Assembly: GCA_934454435.1 (NCBI GenBank)
Contig: CAKSGA010000005.1
Location: 1 to 48,104, forward strand
Direction: 5' to 3'
Origin: an uncultured Oscillospiraceae bacterium
GTDB taxonomy: Bacteria > Bacillota > Clostridia > Oscillospirales > Ruminococcaceae
DNA length: 48,104 nucleotides
Made by a program: the position numbers and the translations under genes. The notes beneath the pieces were generated by a model. That model saw nothing but the letters and a program-made list of their open reading frames with translations. It searched no databases and was not told the DNA's origin. Shown piece after piece: positions 1 to 9,363 of this stretch (position 1 is its first letter; each line of letters starts with the position of its first letter).

Positions 1-150
1 AAATGCACACTGCCTGCGTTAGGCATAAGGCGAAGCCGTTGCCAGTACAGTTGTGCGGATAGAAGTGTTTTTTGCCCCGGGAGACCCGTGGCAAAAAACT
101 TATTGCAAAAGCCTGCTTCGCAGGCAAAAATGACTTTTTCGACAGACTGA
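1..150. repeat. Structured intergenic repeat (copy 1, cut by window edge)
   Basis: Non-coding and hairpin-rich. A long stem pairs GTTTTTTGCC (67-76) with GGCAAAAAAC (90-99), with CGGG/CCCG continuing inside it. A second stem pairs GCCTGC (111-116) with GCAGGC (120-125). The right end, CTTTTTCGACAGACTGA (134-150), abuts a terminator palindrome at 151. The element at 7984-8114 ends in a 17-mer matching this at 14 positions and also abuts a palindrome. Both also carry a TTGTGCGGA-type core, here near 51-59 and in the reverse complement of the second copy. The left end lies outside the window. I infer a dispersed REP/MITE-like family; the level of similarity was judged by eye. Confidence 0.55.
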
Positions 151-181
151 GCCCCCTGCCACGTGCAGGGGGCTTTCTTTT
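151..181 (+). terminator. Rho-independent terminator of the gene upstream of the window
   Basis: Perfect 9-bp arms GCCCCCTGC (151-159) and GCAGGGGGC (165-173), a 5-nt loop and the T-rich tail TTTCTTTT (174-181). It would end a plus-strand transcript entering from the left. Confidence 0.85.
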
Positions 182-203
182 GAGAATTTCGGGGAAATAG
201 TTC

Positions 204-232
204 TTGCAAAATTGCGATGAAAGTGGTATAAT
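204..232 (+). promoter_or_regulatory. Sigma-A promoter for the DUF951-prfA operon
   Basis: -35 TTGCAA (204-209), 17-bp spacer, -10 TATAAT (227-232). The first gene starts 35 bp further on, behind an AAAGGAG ribosome site. The sequence just after the -10 (AAAACATGTATGAACG) resembles the start regions of the proB and pheS transcripts. Confidence 0.85.
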
Positions 233-266
233 AAAACATGTATGAACGAAAGGAGCGTGAAGGTGA

Positions 267-467
267 ATGGATATAAAAGTCGGAGATATCCTGGTCATGA
301 AAAAGGAGCACCCGGGCTGCGGCAGCGACAAAATGCTGGTACAGCGCTGCGGGGCTGACTTCAGACTCTGCTGCAAGGGATGCGGCCATGTATTCATGAT
401 ACCCCGTTCCAAGTGCGAAAAGAAGATACGGTCGGTTATCCGGGAAACGGAAAATTCTGAGCAGTAG
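267..467 (+). CDS. DUF951 family small Cys-rich protein
   Basis: A 66-residue protein of the DUF951 family, which is common in Bacillota; its function is not established. The typical pattern is visible: an N-terminal VGDILVMKKEHPG strand, then GADFRLCCKGCGHVFMIPRS and a basic tail. Four cysteines in the second half (in RCGADFRLCCKGCGH) could form a small metal or nucleic-acid-binding site; that is inference. The ATG at 267 follows AAAGGAG by a normal spacing. It is the first gene after a strong sigma-A promoter and lies 40 bp before prfA, so the two are probably co-transcribed. Family assignment is confident and function is unknown. Confidence 0.85.
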   Translation: MDIKVGDILVMKKEHPGCGSDKMLVQRCGADFRLCCKGCGHVFMIPRSKCEKKIRSVIRETENSEQ

Positions 468-507
468 CGTTCCGTGGTTGTGTCAATACATATCACGGAG
501 GTAACAT

Positions 508-1581
508 ATGAATGATAAACTGATAATGGCTGAAGCCCGGTATGACGAGATCGGCGTGAAGTTGTCCGACCCGGCGGTGATAGCCGACAACAAGCAGTAC
601 CGTGAACTTATGCGGGAACACAAGAGCCTGACCCCGCTTATGGAGGTCTGGCATAAATACAAAAAGGCGCAGCAGAACTGCGACGATGCAGCCAGTGCCC
701 TTGCGGAAGCAGGGGGGGACGCCGAGCTCCGGGAGCTTGCCCAGAGTGAGCTCAACGAGAACAAAGCGCTCATGGAACAGCTTTCAGACGAGCTGAAAAT
801 ACTGCTCCTGCCCAAAGACCCGGACGATGACCGCAGCTGTATCATTGAGATACGTGCGGGAGCCGGCGGCGAGGAAGCGGCGCTGTTCGCCAATTCGCTG
901 CTGAGAATGTATTCCATGTATGCTGCAAAACAGGGATGGAAGGTCGAGCAGATAAGCTCCAACCCGACCGAGCTCGGCGGATATCGTGAGGTCAGCTTTC
1001 TGGTAGAGGGCGAGGGCGTGTTCGCAAAGCTGAAGTACGAAAGCGGCGTCCACCGTGTGCAGCGGGTTCCGGAAACCGAGTCCCAGGGGCGCATTCAGAC
1101 CTCTACAGTGACCGTTGCGGTTCTGCCGGAGGCTGAGGAGGTCGATGTTGACATCAACCCGGCGGACCTGACTGTAGAAACGTTCCGCTCCAGCGGCGCA
1201 GGAGGTCAGCACATCAATAAGACCGAGTCTGCGATACGAATAATCCACAACCCCACCGGGACCGTAGTCGAGTGCCAGGAGGAACGTTCCCAGTTCAAGA
1301 ACAAGGAAAAGGCGATGAAGAAGCTCTACAGCAAGCTGTATGAAGCGAAGCTGGAGGCCCGTGACAGCGCCATTGCTGAGGAACGGCGCATACAGGTGGG
1401 CACCGGCGACCGCTCCGAGCGGATACGCACCTATAATTTCCCTCAGTCCCGGGTGACTGACCACCGCATAGGGCTGACGCTTTACAAGCTCGATGAAATG
1501 ATGAACGGCGGCTGTGACGAGGTTTTCGAGGCGCTCCGCCTTGCCGACCAGACCGCAAAGCTCCTGAAACAGGAGAACTGA
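508..1581 (+). CDS. prfA: Peptide chain release factor 1
   Basis: RF1 recognises UAA and UAG in the ribosomal A site and triggers peptide release. The protein is 357 residues, the normal length. The codon-recognition tripeptide is P188-E189-T190, the PxT form that marks RF1 rather than RF2 (SPF). The catalytic GGQ is at 232-234 in the context [14 protein letters not shown]. Start ATG 508 is preceded by GGAGG. The usual partner prmC, which methylates the GGQ glutamine and often follows prfA, is not next to it; sua5 follows directly. The GGQ substrate site is intact, so prmC is presumably elsewhere in the genome. Confidence 0.98.
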   Translation: MNDKLIMAEARYDEIGVKLSDPAVIADNKQYRELMREHKSLTPLMEVWHKYKKAQQNCDDAASALAEAGGDAELRELAQSELNENKALMEQLSDELKILLLPKDPDDDRSCIIEIRAGAGGEEAALFANSLLRMYSMYAAKQGWKVEQISSNPTELGGYREVSFLVEGEGVFAKLKYESGVHRVQRVPETESQGRIQTSTVTVAVLPEAEEVDVDINPADLTVETFRSSGAGGQHINKTESAIRIIHNPTGTVVECQEERSQFKNKEKAMKKLYSKLYEAKLEARDSAIAEERRIQVGTGDRSERIRTYNFPQSRVTDHRIGLTLYKLDEMMNGGCDEVFEALRLADQTAKLLKQEN

Positions 1582-1586
1582 AAGGA

Positions 1587-2606
1587 ATGACCGAATTGAA
1601 TACAGAGCTGCTGCCGTTTTCTGAGCAGTCTGCAAGGAAAGCGGCTGAAATAATGGCTGCGGGCGGTATTGTGGGAATTCCCACTGAAACTGTATACGGG
1701 CTTGCTGCGGACGCACGCAATGAAGCCGCAGTGCGCAGCATTTTCCAGGCTAAGGGACGTCCCCAGGACAACCCGCTGATAGTCCATATAAGCAGTATTG
1801 AGCAGCTTCCGCCGCTTGTCCGTGAGATACCGGAGCTGGCGCTGAAAATCGCTGAAAAATACTGGCCCGGACCGCTGACCATGATATTTCCGAAGTCGGA
1901 TATGATACCATCAGCAACCAGCGGAGGGCTTGATACTGTGGCAGTCAGAATGCCCCAGAGCCCCGCAGCCCGGGCGATAATCGACGCCTGCGGGTTCCCG
2001 CTTGCGGCTCCATCTGCGAACCTCTCGGGGAGCCCCAGCCCCACCACCGCAATGCATGTCATGAACGATATGAACGGCAGGATACCGCTGATAATCGATG
2101 GCGGCGAGTGCAGCTGCGGCGTTGAGAGCACGGTACTGTGCTTCCCGGCGGCGGACCGTGTGAGAATTCTCAGACCCGGCGGAGTTACAGCGGAAATGCT
2201 CTCGGAATTATGTAACGTAGATATAGACCCGGCTGTGACCTCCGAGCCGCCCAAGGGCGCAAAGGTGATGTCCCCGGGAATGAAGTACAAGCACTATTCC
2301 CCCCGGGCGGAGGTTTTCATCGTGAACGCCCACGGTGAGAAGTTCGCAGAGTGGTGTATTTCCCACGCCGGCGAGGGAACTCTGGCGCTCTCCGCCGACC
2401 CTCACGAGCATGGAATGTTCCGCTGTTTCGGCAGGGACGTACAGGAGCAGGCTCACCGCCTGTTCGCTTTGCTGAGGGAAGCTGACGATGAGGGAGCTTC
2501 CACGGTGTATGTGGAAATGCCCTCCAGGGACGGTATCGGGCTGGCAGTTTATAATCGGCTGCTCCGTGCCGCAGCATTCAGGATAATAGAAACTGATGAA
2601 AGATAA
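1587..2606 (+). CDS. sua5: Threonylcarbamoyl-AMP synthase, Sua5 type
   Basis: Makes L-threonylcarbamoyladenylate from threonine, bicarbonate and ATP, the first step of t6A37 formation on ANN-decoding tRNAs. The YrdC/TsaC fold spans about residues 10-200, with IPTETVYGLA near 31-40, the KxR motif at K56/R58 (KGRPQDNPL) and the S143/N145 pair in APSANLSG. At 339 residues it carries the extra C-terminal Sua5 domain (about 215-339) and so is Sua5 rather than the short TsaC. ATG 1587 is 6 nt after the prfA stop; a TTG at 1596 is an alternative start with better spacing from AAAGGA. It overlaps coaE by 11 bp. trmO, which methylates t6A, lies in the same window. Confidence 0.94.
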   Translation: MTELNTELLPFSEQSARKAAEIMAAGGIVGIPTETVYGLAADARNEAAVRSIFQAKGRPQDNPLIVHISSIEQLPPLVREIPELALKIAEKYWPGPLTMIFPKSDMIPSATSGGLDTVAVRMPQSPAARAIIDACGFPLAAPSANLSGSPSPTTAMHVMNDMNGRIPLIIDGGECSCGVESTVLCFPAADRVRILRPGGVTAEMLSELCNVDIDPAVTSEPPKGAKVMSPGMKYKHYSPRAEVFIVNAHGEKFAEWCISHAGEGTLALSADPHEHGMFRCFGRDVQEQAHRLFALLREADDEGASTVYVEMPSRDGIGLAVYNRLLRAAAFRIIETDER

Positions 2607-3192
2607 ATTTATCGCAGGACTTACAGGAATGTCCGGGGCAGGGAAATCAACAGTTTGCAGGGTGTTCGCTGAGAACGGCTTTGACGTTGTGGACTGTGAC
2701 CTCTGTGCCCGTGAGGTGGTCCTGCCCGGTTCTCCGGCGCTTTCGGAGCTTGCGGAGAGGTTCAGCAGTGAGATTATCCTGCCGGACGGCACGCTTGACC
2801 GCCGCAGGACCTCCGAGCTGATTTTCCACGATAACGAAAAGCGGGCGCTCTACAACAAAATAATCTACCCGTATATTACATATAATATCCTGGAAAAGAT
2901 AAGGAACGGCGGTAACTGCGTGCTGCTTGACGCTCCGACGCTATTTGAAGCCAGACTGGAACTGCTGTGCGACCGCATAGTGAGTGTCGTTGCAGACCGT
3001 GACCTTTGCGTTAGGCGCATAACCGCCCGGGATAACATTCCGGAGGAGCTTGCACGGGCAAGGCTTTCCAGCCAGCATGATGCTGATTTCTACATTCAGC
3101 GCAGTGACCTGTGCATACACAATAACGGTACGGCTGACGAGCTCCGCTCAGAAGCCTGGAGAACCGTTGAGCAGCTGAAAGGTGATAGATGA
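2596..3192 (+). CDS. coaE: Dephospho-CoA kinase
   Basis: Last step of CoA synthesis: ATP-dependent phosphorylation of the 3'-hydroxyl of dephospho-CoA, in the cytosol. P-loop GMSGAGKST at residues 11-19, DCDLCAREVV around 34-43 (the usual D-A-D/substrate segment), and the LLDAPTLFEA segment near 112-121 typical of the family (usually VPLLFE). The 198-residue length is normal. The start lies inside the end of sua5 (11-bp overlap), and the stop overlaps the next ATG as ATGA, so translation of the three genes is probably coupled. No unusual feature. Confidence 0.95.
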   Translation: MKDKFIAGLTGMSGAGKSTVCRVFAENGFDVVDCDLCAREVVLPGSPALSELAERFSSEIILPDGTLDRRRTSELIFHDNEKRALYNKIIYPYITYNILEKIRNGGNCVLLDAPTLFEARLELLCDRIVSVVADRDLCVRRITARDNIPEELARARLSSQHDADFYIQRSDLCIHNNGTADELRSEAWRTVEQLKGDR

Positions 3193-3761
3193 CAAAATAT
3201 CGAAAGAAACGCCGTGTTTTTCCGGTGGTGATTATCTGCGTGCTGCTGGCAGCGCTTGTTGCCGCAGGCTTCTTCGGTTATGACCGATGGCAGAGATACA
3301 CGCACCCGATAAAGTATGAGGACCTGGTCGAAAAATACTCCCGGGAGAACGGGCTTGACGAGTTCCTTGTATATGCGGTGATAAAGACTGAAAGCGGCTT
3401 TGACCCGAATGCGGAGTCCGGCGTTGGCGCCCGGGGGCTTATGCAGATAATGAGCGACACTTTCGAGTGGGTGAAGTTCAGGCTGGGTGACGAGAACACA
3501 CGTTTCCTTGAAATGTACGACCCAGAAACGAATATACGCTACGGCTGCTGGCTCCTGGGATATCTCTACAAGGAGTTCGGCAATGTGGAAACCACCATGG
3601 CGGCATACCATGCAGGAAGGGGTCAGGTGAACCAGTGGCTGGAGGATAAGGATATTTCAGCGGACGGCGTTCATCTTGACGTGATACCGATTTCTGATAC
3701 GGCTCATTACGTCCGGAAGATAACCCGGGCGATGGACACATATAAAGCACTTTATAAATGA
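3189..3761 (+). CDS. Membrane-anchored SLT-family lytic transglycosylase
   Basis: Cleaves the MurNAc-GlcNAc bond of peptidoglycan with formation of a 1,6-anhydro end. The 190-residue protein has a basic N-terminus and one membrane segment (about 12-30), so the catalytic domain faces outside. The SLT fold starts near 42: catalytic Glu E68 in KTESGFDPNAES, then GLMQIM (83-88) and AAYHAGRG in the third family motif. Its ATG overlaps the coaE stop (ATGA). Related to YjbJ/CwlQ-like clostridial enzymes. It probably takes part in wall growth or sporulation-linked remodelling; which of these cannot be told from sequence. Confidence 0.92.
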   Translation: MTKYRKKRRVFPVVIICVLLAALVAAGFFGYDRWQRYTHPIKYEDLVEKYSRENGLDEFLVYAVIKTESGFDPNAESGVGARGLMQIMSDTFEWVKFRLGDENTRFLEMYDPETNIRYGCWLLGYLYKEFGNVETTMAAYHAGRGQVNQWLEDKDISADGVHLDVIPISDTAHYVRKITRAMDTYKALYK

Positions 3762-3775
3762 AAGGAACGATAAAA

Positions 3776-5173
3776 ATGGCAAAGGAAACTGCAAAGGAAC
3801 TCAGGGAAAAGCTCCTGATGAAGAAAAAGAACGCTGTAATGCGCATGGACGACGCTGAGCTCAAGGCTTGCGACAAGTTCTGCGAGGGCTACAAGAAATT
3901 CCTGGACGCTGCAAAGACCGAGCGTGAAGCTTCCGCTGAGATAATCAAGATGGCAAAGGCTCACGGTTTTGTTGAGTTCAGCGCAAAGGGACACTACAAG
4001 GCAGGCGACAAGATATACAGCCTGAACCGTGAGAAGTCCGTTATCCTGTCAGTCATCGGAAAGGATTCCATTGAGAACGGTGTGAACCTGGTCGCTGCAC
4101 ATATCGACTCACCCAGACTCGACATGAAGCAGAACCCGCTCTATGAAAAGGACGAGGTCGCATATTTCAAGACCCATTACTACGGCGGTATCAAGAAGTA
4201 CCAGTGGCCGACCGTTCCGCTTTCACTGCACGGCGTTATCCTCAAGGCTGATGGAACAAAGGTGACAGTCAACATAGGCGAGGACGAGAACGACCCCGTA
4301 TTCTGCGTGTCCGACCTGCTTCCGCACCTGGCTGACGAGCAGTACAAGCGTCCGGCTCCCAAGCTCATAAAGGGCGAGGAGCTGAACATCATGGTAGGCA
4401 GCCGTCCGTTCAGAGATGACGAGGGCAGCGAGCTTGTAAAGCTCAATATCATGATGATACTCAACGAGAAGTACGGTATCGTGGAGGAGGACTTCATCTC
4501 CGCCGAGCTGGAGGCAGTTCCTGCATTCAAGGCCAAGGACGTTGGCTTTGACAGAAGCCTGGTAGGTTCTTACGGTCAGGACGACAGAGTGTGCGCATAC
4601 ACCGAGCTTATGGCTGTGCTGGAGCTCAAGAACCCTGTACGCACCGCAGTTGCGATCCTTACTGATAAGGAAGAAACCGGTTCAGACGGCAACACGGGTC
4701 TGCGCTCCGCATACCTGCGTTATTTCATCGCTGACCTTGCGGCGACCTTCGGCGTAAAGGGCAGGACCGTTCTCCAGAACTCCCGCTGCCTGTCCGCCGA
4801 TGTTAATGCGGCGTTCGACCCGACCTTTGCGGACGCTTTCGAGAAGCGCAACAGCGCCCTTCTGAACTGCGGTGTTTGCGTTACCAAGTACACCGGCTCC
4901 CGTGGCAAGAGCGGCACCTCTGACGCTTCCGCAGAGTTCGTGAGCGAGATACGCAGGCTGCTTGACGCCAACGGCGTTATCTGGCAGACCGGAGAGCTTG
5001 GCAAGGTAGATAACGGCGGCGGCGGAACCGTTGCGGCATATATCGCAAACCTTGACGTGAACACCATCGATGTTGGCGTTCCGGTAATTTCCATGCATGC
5101 TCCCTTTGAGATCACGGCAAAGACCGATATCTGGGCTGCATATAAGGCATTTGAAGCATTCGTAAACAACTGA
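3776..5173 (+). CDS. M18 family zinc aminopeptidase
   Basis: Cytosolic dinuclear-zinc aminopeptidase of the M18 (aspartyl aminopeptidase/ApeA-like) family. Visible landmarks are H109 and D111 in AAHIDSPRLD (metal ligand and neighbour), the catalytic/metal Glu pair E299-E300 in DKEETGSDG, and the last ligand His in ISMHAPFE near the C-terminus. The length of 465 residues is typical. I place the start at ATG 3776 because AAAGGA lies 7-8 nt upstream; an in-frame ATG at 3758 overlaps the preceding gene and has no ribosome site. Many charged, helix-forming residues at the N-terminus are usual for M18. The substrate cannot be predicted. Confidence 0.93.
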   Translation: MAKETAKELREKLLMKKKNAVMRMDDAELKACDKFCEGYKKFLDAAKTEREASAEIIKMAKAHGFVEFSAKGHYKAGDKIYSLNREKSVILSVIGKDSIENGVNLVAAHIDSPRLDMKQNPLYEKDEVAYFKTHYYGGIKKYQWPTVPLSLHGVILKADGTKVTVNIGEDENDPVFCVSDLLPHLADEQYKRPAPKLIKGEELNIMVGSRPFRDDEGSELVKLNIMMILNEKYGIVEEDFISAELEAVPAFKAKDVGFDRSLVGSYGQDDRVCAYTELMAVLELKNPVRTAVAILTDKEETGSDGNTGLRSAYLRYFIADLAATFGVKGRTVLQNSRCLSADVNAAFDPTFADAFEKRNSALLNCGVCVTKYTGSRGKSGTSDASAEFVSEIRRLLDANGVIWQTGELGKVDNGGGGTVAAYIANLDVNTIDVGVPVISMHAPFEITAKTDIWAAYKAFEAFVNN

Positions 5174-5232
5174 TAAGCGACAAACGGCGTTGAGTGTCGA
5201 ACTGATACCCACGGCATGTACAAATTCACGAA

Positions 5233-5265
5233 CACCTCTGCATAGACATAATATATGCAGAGGTG
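5233..5265 (+). promoter_or_regulatory. Perfect 12-bp hairpin covering the yunB ribosome site
   Basis: CACCTCTGCATA (5233-5244) pairs with TATGCAGAGGTG (5254-5265) around a 9-nt loop. The right arm contains the only Shine-Dalgarno (AGAGGTG) for the ATG at 5272, so RNA containing the whole hairpin should be poorly translated. There is no T-run, so it is not a normal terminator. See findings. Confidence 0.75.
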
Positions 5266-5271
5266 ATGTTC

Positions 5272-5958
5272 ATGAAAGAGAAAACACGCAGCTTTCTCCG
5301 GAAACTCGGGGTGAAGCTGATAGCTGCGGCGATGATACTGCTGGGCCTGACCTTTATCGCAGACATCAGCCTGAAACCGGTGGTGGAGTCTGTGAACTCC
5401 TATGAGTGCCATGCGGCGGTGTCTGATATGATAAACCGGTCGATAGCCGCCGAGCTGGAGCGCACCGACACGAATTACAGCTCCCTTGTGGACATCACCC
5501 GGGACGAGGGGGGCTCGGTGTGCTCGATAGAAAGCGATGCAATGGGCGTAAATCAGTTGAAGAACTGCATTGCAGAACGCCTTGACCGTGAGCTGGAGCG
5601 AATGAACAGCATAGATATACAGATACCCATCGGAACGCTGACTGGTATCACCATGCTGCATGGGAAAGGGTTCAGTATAGGCATGACAGTGAGCCCTGTC
5701 GGCCATGCGAACACTGCGGTGATAAGCGAATTCACCGAGGCGGGACTTAACCAGACCCGTCACAGAATAATTATTGAGATAGGCGTTGTGGTGGACGCAG
5801 TGATACCGGGCTTTTCCACAAGGGTCCCGGTGACTACTGCCATAGTCGCCGCAGAAACGATAATCGTCGGTAAGGTGCCGGACGCTTACACGCATGTCGT
5901 TGCAGGCGATACCGACCTTGTGGGACTGCTCCAGGACTACGGCGCAGTTCTCGACTGA
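5272..5958 (+). CDS. yunB: Sporulation protein YunB
   Basis: A 228-residue member of the YunB family, a mother-cell (sigma-E regulon) sporulation protein of unknown biochemistry in Bacillus. It has one N-terminal membrane segment (about residues 13-32) and an outward domain with the family pattern IPIGTLTGI, GFSIGMTVSPVG and EAGLNQTRHRIIIEI. The ending NVVAGD-like VVAGDTDLVGLLQDYG fits. Start ATG 5272 is chosen because AGAGGTG is 6 nt upstream; GTG 5263 and ATG 5266 are in frame but lie in or too near that site. It lies between a peptidase gene and ligA. The hairpin over its ribosome site suggests control of read-through translation. Confidence 0.9.
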   Translation: MKEKTRSFLRKLGVKLIAAAMILLGLTFIADISLKPVVESVNSYECHAAVSDMINRSIAAELERTDTNYSSLVDITRDEGGSVCSIESDAMGVNQLKNCIAERLDRELERMNSIDIQIPIGTLTGITMLHGKGFSIGMTVSPVGHANTAVISEFTEAGLNQTRHRIIIEIGVVVDAVIPGFSTRVPVTTAIVAAETIIVGKVPDAYTHVVAGDTDLVGLLQDYGAVLD

Positions 5959-7953
<1,995 letters not shown>

Positions 7954-7957
7954 AGTA

Positions 7958-7983
7958 ATGGGCTGTGAATTTTCACAGCCCAT
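7958..7983 (+). terminator. Palindrome after ligA, first copy
   Basis: Two 12-bp arms, ATGGGCTGTGAA (7958-7969) and TTCACAGCCCAT (7972-7983), around TT. It has no following T-run, because the repeat element at 7984 follows directly. An identical 26-bp copy lies at 8115-8140. Confidence 0.6.
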
Positions 7984-8114
7984 CAGGCTGTCGATAAAGG
8001 CACATCTGCGTCGTCACTCCGCACAACGGCAGGCACAAAGCCTAGCCGTTATGCAGGTTCCTAGCATCTGCACCTTTCTCGGCAGCCTGGAATAGTACTT
8101 TTTCAACAAGCTGA
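7984..8114. repeat. MITE-like intergenic element (copy 2) between duplicated palindromes
   Basis: A 131-bp non-coding segment with imperfect terminal inverted repeats: CAGGCTGTCGATAAAG (7984-7999) against CTTTTTCAACAAGCTG (8098-8113), 12 of 16 positions complementary. It sits exactly between two identical 26-bp palindromes. It is internally rich in short inverted repeats and has no ORF. The right end resembles the repeat at 134-150. I infer a mobile or REP-like element that inserts at terminators. No transposase is visible. Confidence 0.6.
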
Positions 8115-8140
8115 ATGGGCTGTGAATTTTCACAGCCCAT
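8115..8140. terminator. Palindrome between ligA and the mannanase gene, second copy
   Basis: Identical to 7958-7983. On the plus strand it is followed by GTTCTTTTAA, so this copy has a weak T-tract and is probably the original ligA terminator. It lies 6 bp from the stop of the minus-strand mannanase gene and may serve both. Confidence 0.65.
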
Positions 8141-8146
8141 GTTCTT

Positions 8147-9217
8147 TTAATCAAATATCGTGCACTTGACGGATGTCTTTTTCAGTCCGAGGTCGCTGTT
8201 GATAATCGTTTCGCCCCAGTCTGAAAGGGAAGTGCCGTCCCAGGAGTTCGCAAGGTCGAGGTACTCGACACCGCCGCCGTTTCCTTTCCAGCTCCAGGCG
8301 AGCCAGCCTATGCCGTTTTCGTTACAGTATTCGAGAATGTACTCTTCGTCAACGTCACCGTCCGTGTGGTTCCAGCCGAATTCGCCGACTACCATGCACA
8401 GCCCCTTGTCAGTTGAGAGTTTGAGGTTCCGGGCGATGGTCGATTTATTCTTTCCTGCGGTGCCGTACATGTGAACGGAGAACATCGTGTTTCCGTCCGG
8501 GTCTGCGGCAAGTACATCTTCGCCGTATTCAGTCACGCTCTGACCGTACTGACCCCAGCCGGCGGCGTCCACCATTATCGTGTTCTTTATTCCTGCTTCA
8601 CGGAGTCGTGGAATGACCGATGTGTAGCCGTCACGCCAGGTTTCGCTGTTCCATTCGCCGACCCATTCGTTGGCAATGTTAATGATAACGTAATTTTCCC
8701 TGCCGATGAGCGCTTCCTTGACTTCTATCCAGTAGTCTGCGGCGGTTTCAAGCAGATTTGTGTCGTCCTTGCCGGTTATGTCGTGGACCTCCAGTATTGC
8801 GATCATCTCAAGCTCTTTGCATTTGTCGGTGATGGCGTTCAGGCTTTCTACGGTGTCACGGTTGTACTGCTGACCGCTTCCACAGACTATGCGGACCGTG
8901 TTCGCTCCGGTTGCTGCGATGGCTTCAAGAGCTGTGTCGTCCTCTGAAGTGAACCAGGAATGCGGGTGGTTTATTCCACGCATGATGAATTCGTTGCCAT
9001 TTGTGTCAAGCAGTTTTGTCCCGCTGACCATGAACCCGGTCTGGGAAACCGGTTCCTGTGTTTCTGTAGTGGGGTCCTTTGTTTCGTCCGTTACCGTGGA
9101 GCTTGAAGAAGTGCTGTCCTGTGATGTGCCCTGGCTGTCCGTGTCATTTTTGGTGGAGCATGCGGACATGCCAACGGCGAGGATCATTGCGAGAATTCCA
9201 GATAAAATATTTTGCAT
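8147..9217 (-). CDS. Secreted lipoprotein GH5 (subfamily 8-type) beta-mannanase
   Basis: Endo-beta-1,4-mannanase that cuts the backbone of plant mannans. Residues 1-20 form a lipoprotein signal ending at C20 (GMSAC, a slightly loose lipobox). Residues 21-58 are a Ser/Thr-rich linker, and the GH5 barrel is about 60-356. The acid/base is E184 in INIANEW and the nucleophile E279 in VVGEFGW; RGINHPHSW, EVHDITG, VDAAGWGQY and HTDGDVDEEYI match bacillar GH5_8 mannanases closely. It has no CBM or dockerin, so the enzyme should stay tethered at the cell surface. It is transcribed from its own sigma-A promoter, divergent from a GH31 gene. Mannanase is the best call; exact substrate range is inferred. 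Confidence 0.93.
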   Translation of the reverse strand: MQNILSGILAMILAVGMSACSTKNDTDSQGTSQDSTSSSSTVTDETKDPTTETQEPVSQTGFMVSGTKLLDTNGNEFIMRGINHPHSWFTSEDDTALEAIAATGANTVRIVCGSGQQYNRDTVESLNAITDKCKELEMIAILEVHDITGKDDTNLLETAADYWIEVKEALIGRENYVIINIANEWVGEWNSETWRDGYTSVIPRLREAGIKNTIMVDAAGWGQYGQSVTEYGEDVLAADPDGNTMFSVHMYGTAGKNKSTIARNLKLSTDKGLCMVVGEFGWNHTDGDVDEEYILEYCNENGIGWLAWSWKGNGGGVEYLDLANSWDGTSLSDWGETIINSDLGLKKTSVKCTIFD

Positions 9218-9249
9218 AAGAACTTCCTTTCCGGTTTGATTCCGTTTCT

Positions 9250-9278
9250 ATTATAGCATATCGTACCGCAATTTACAA
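9250..9278 (-). promoter_or_regulatory. Sigma-A promoter of the mannanase gene
   Basis: On the minus strand: -35 TTGTAA (plus 9273-9278), 17-bp spacer, -10 TATAAT (plus 9250-9255). An AAGGAAG ribosome site precedes the ATG at 9217. It is back to back with the GH31 promoter 26 bp away. Confidence 0.8.
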
Positions 9279-9303
9279 TATCTTTTCTGAATAAAAAGCA
9301 TAC

Positions 9304-9332
9304 TTGACAATCGGCCGATATCCGTATATAAT
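9304..9332 (+). promoter_or_regulatory. Sigma-A promoter of the GH31 gene with a spacer palindrome
   Basis: Consensus -35 TTGACA (9304-9309), 17-bp spacer, -10 TATAAT (9327-9332). The spacer starts with the 10-bp palindrome ATCGGCCGAT (9310-9319), placed where a repressor could block polymerase. An operator role is inference. Confidence 0.85.
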
Positions 9333-9363
9333 AAAAATAACTACATATAGAAAGGACACCACC

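Noticed and set aside
1..150. CRISPR or tRNA at the window start
   Set aside because: The hairpins are not regularly spaced, and no cloverleaf or repeat-spacer pattern exists.
483..1716. Long minus-strand open frames opposite prfA and sua5
   Set aside because: They mirror GC-rich codons of well-identified genes, lack ribosome sites and match no family.
9304..9363. Longer GH31 N-terminus from TTG 9304
   Set aside because: It begins in the -35 box of the gene's own promoter and would not be transcribed.
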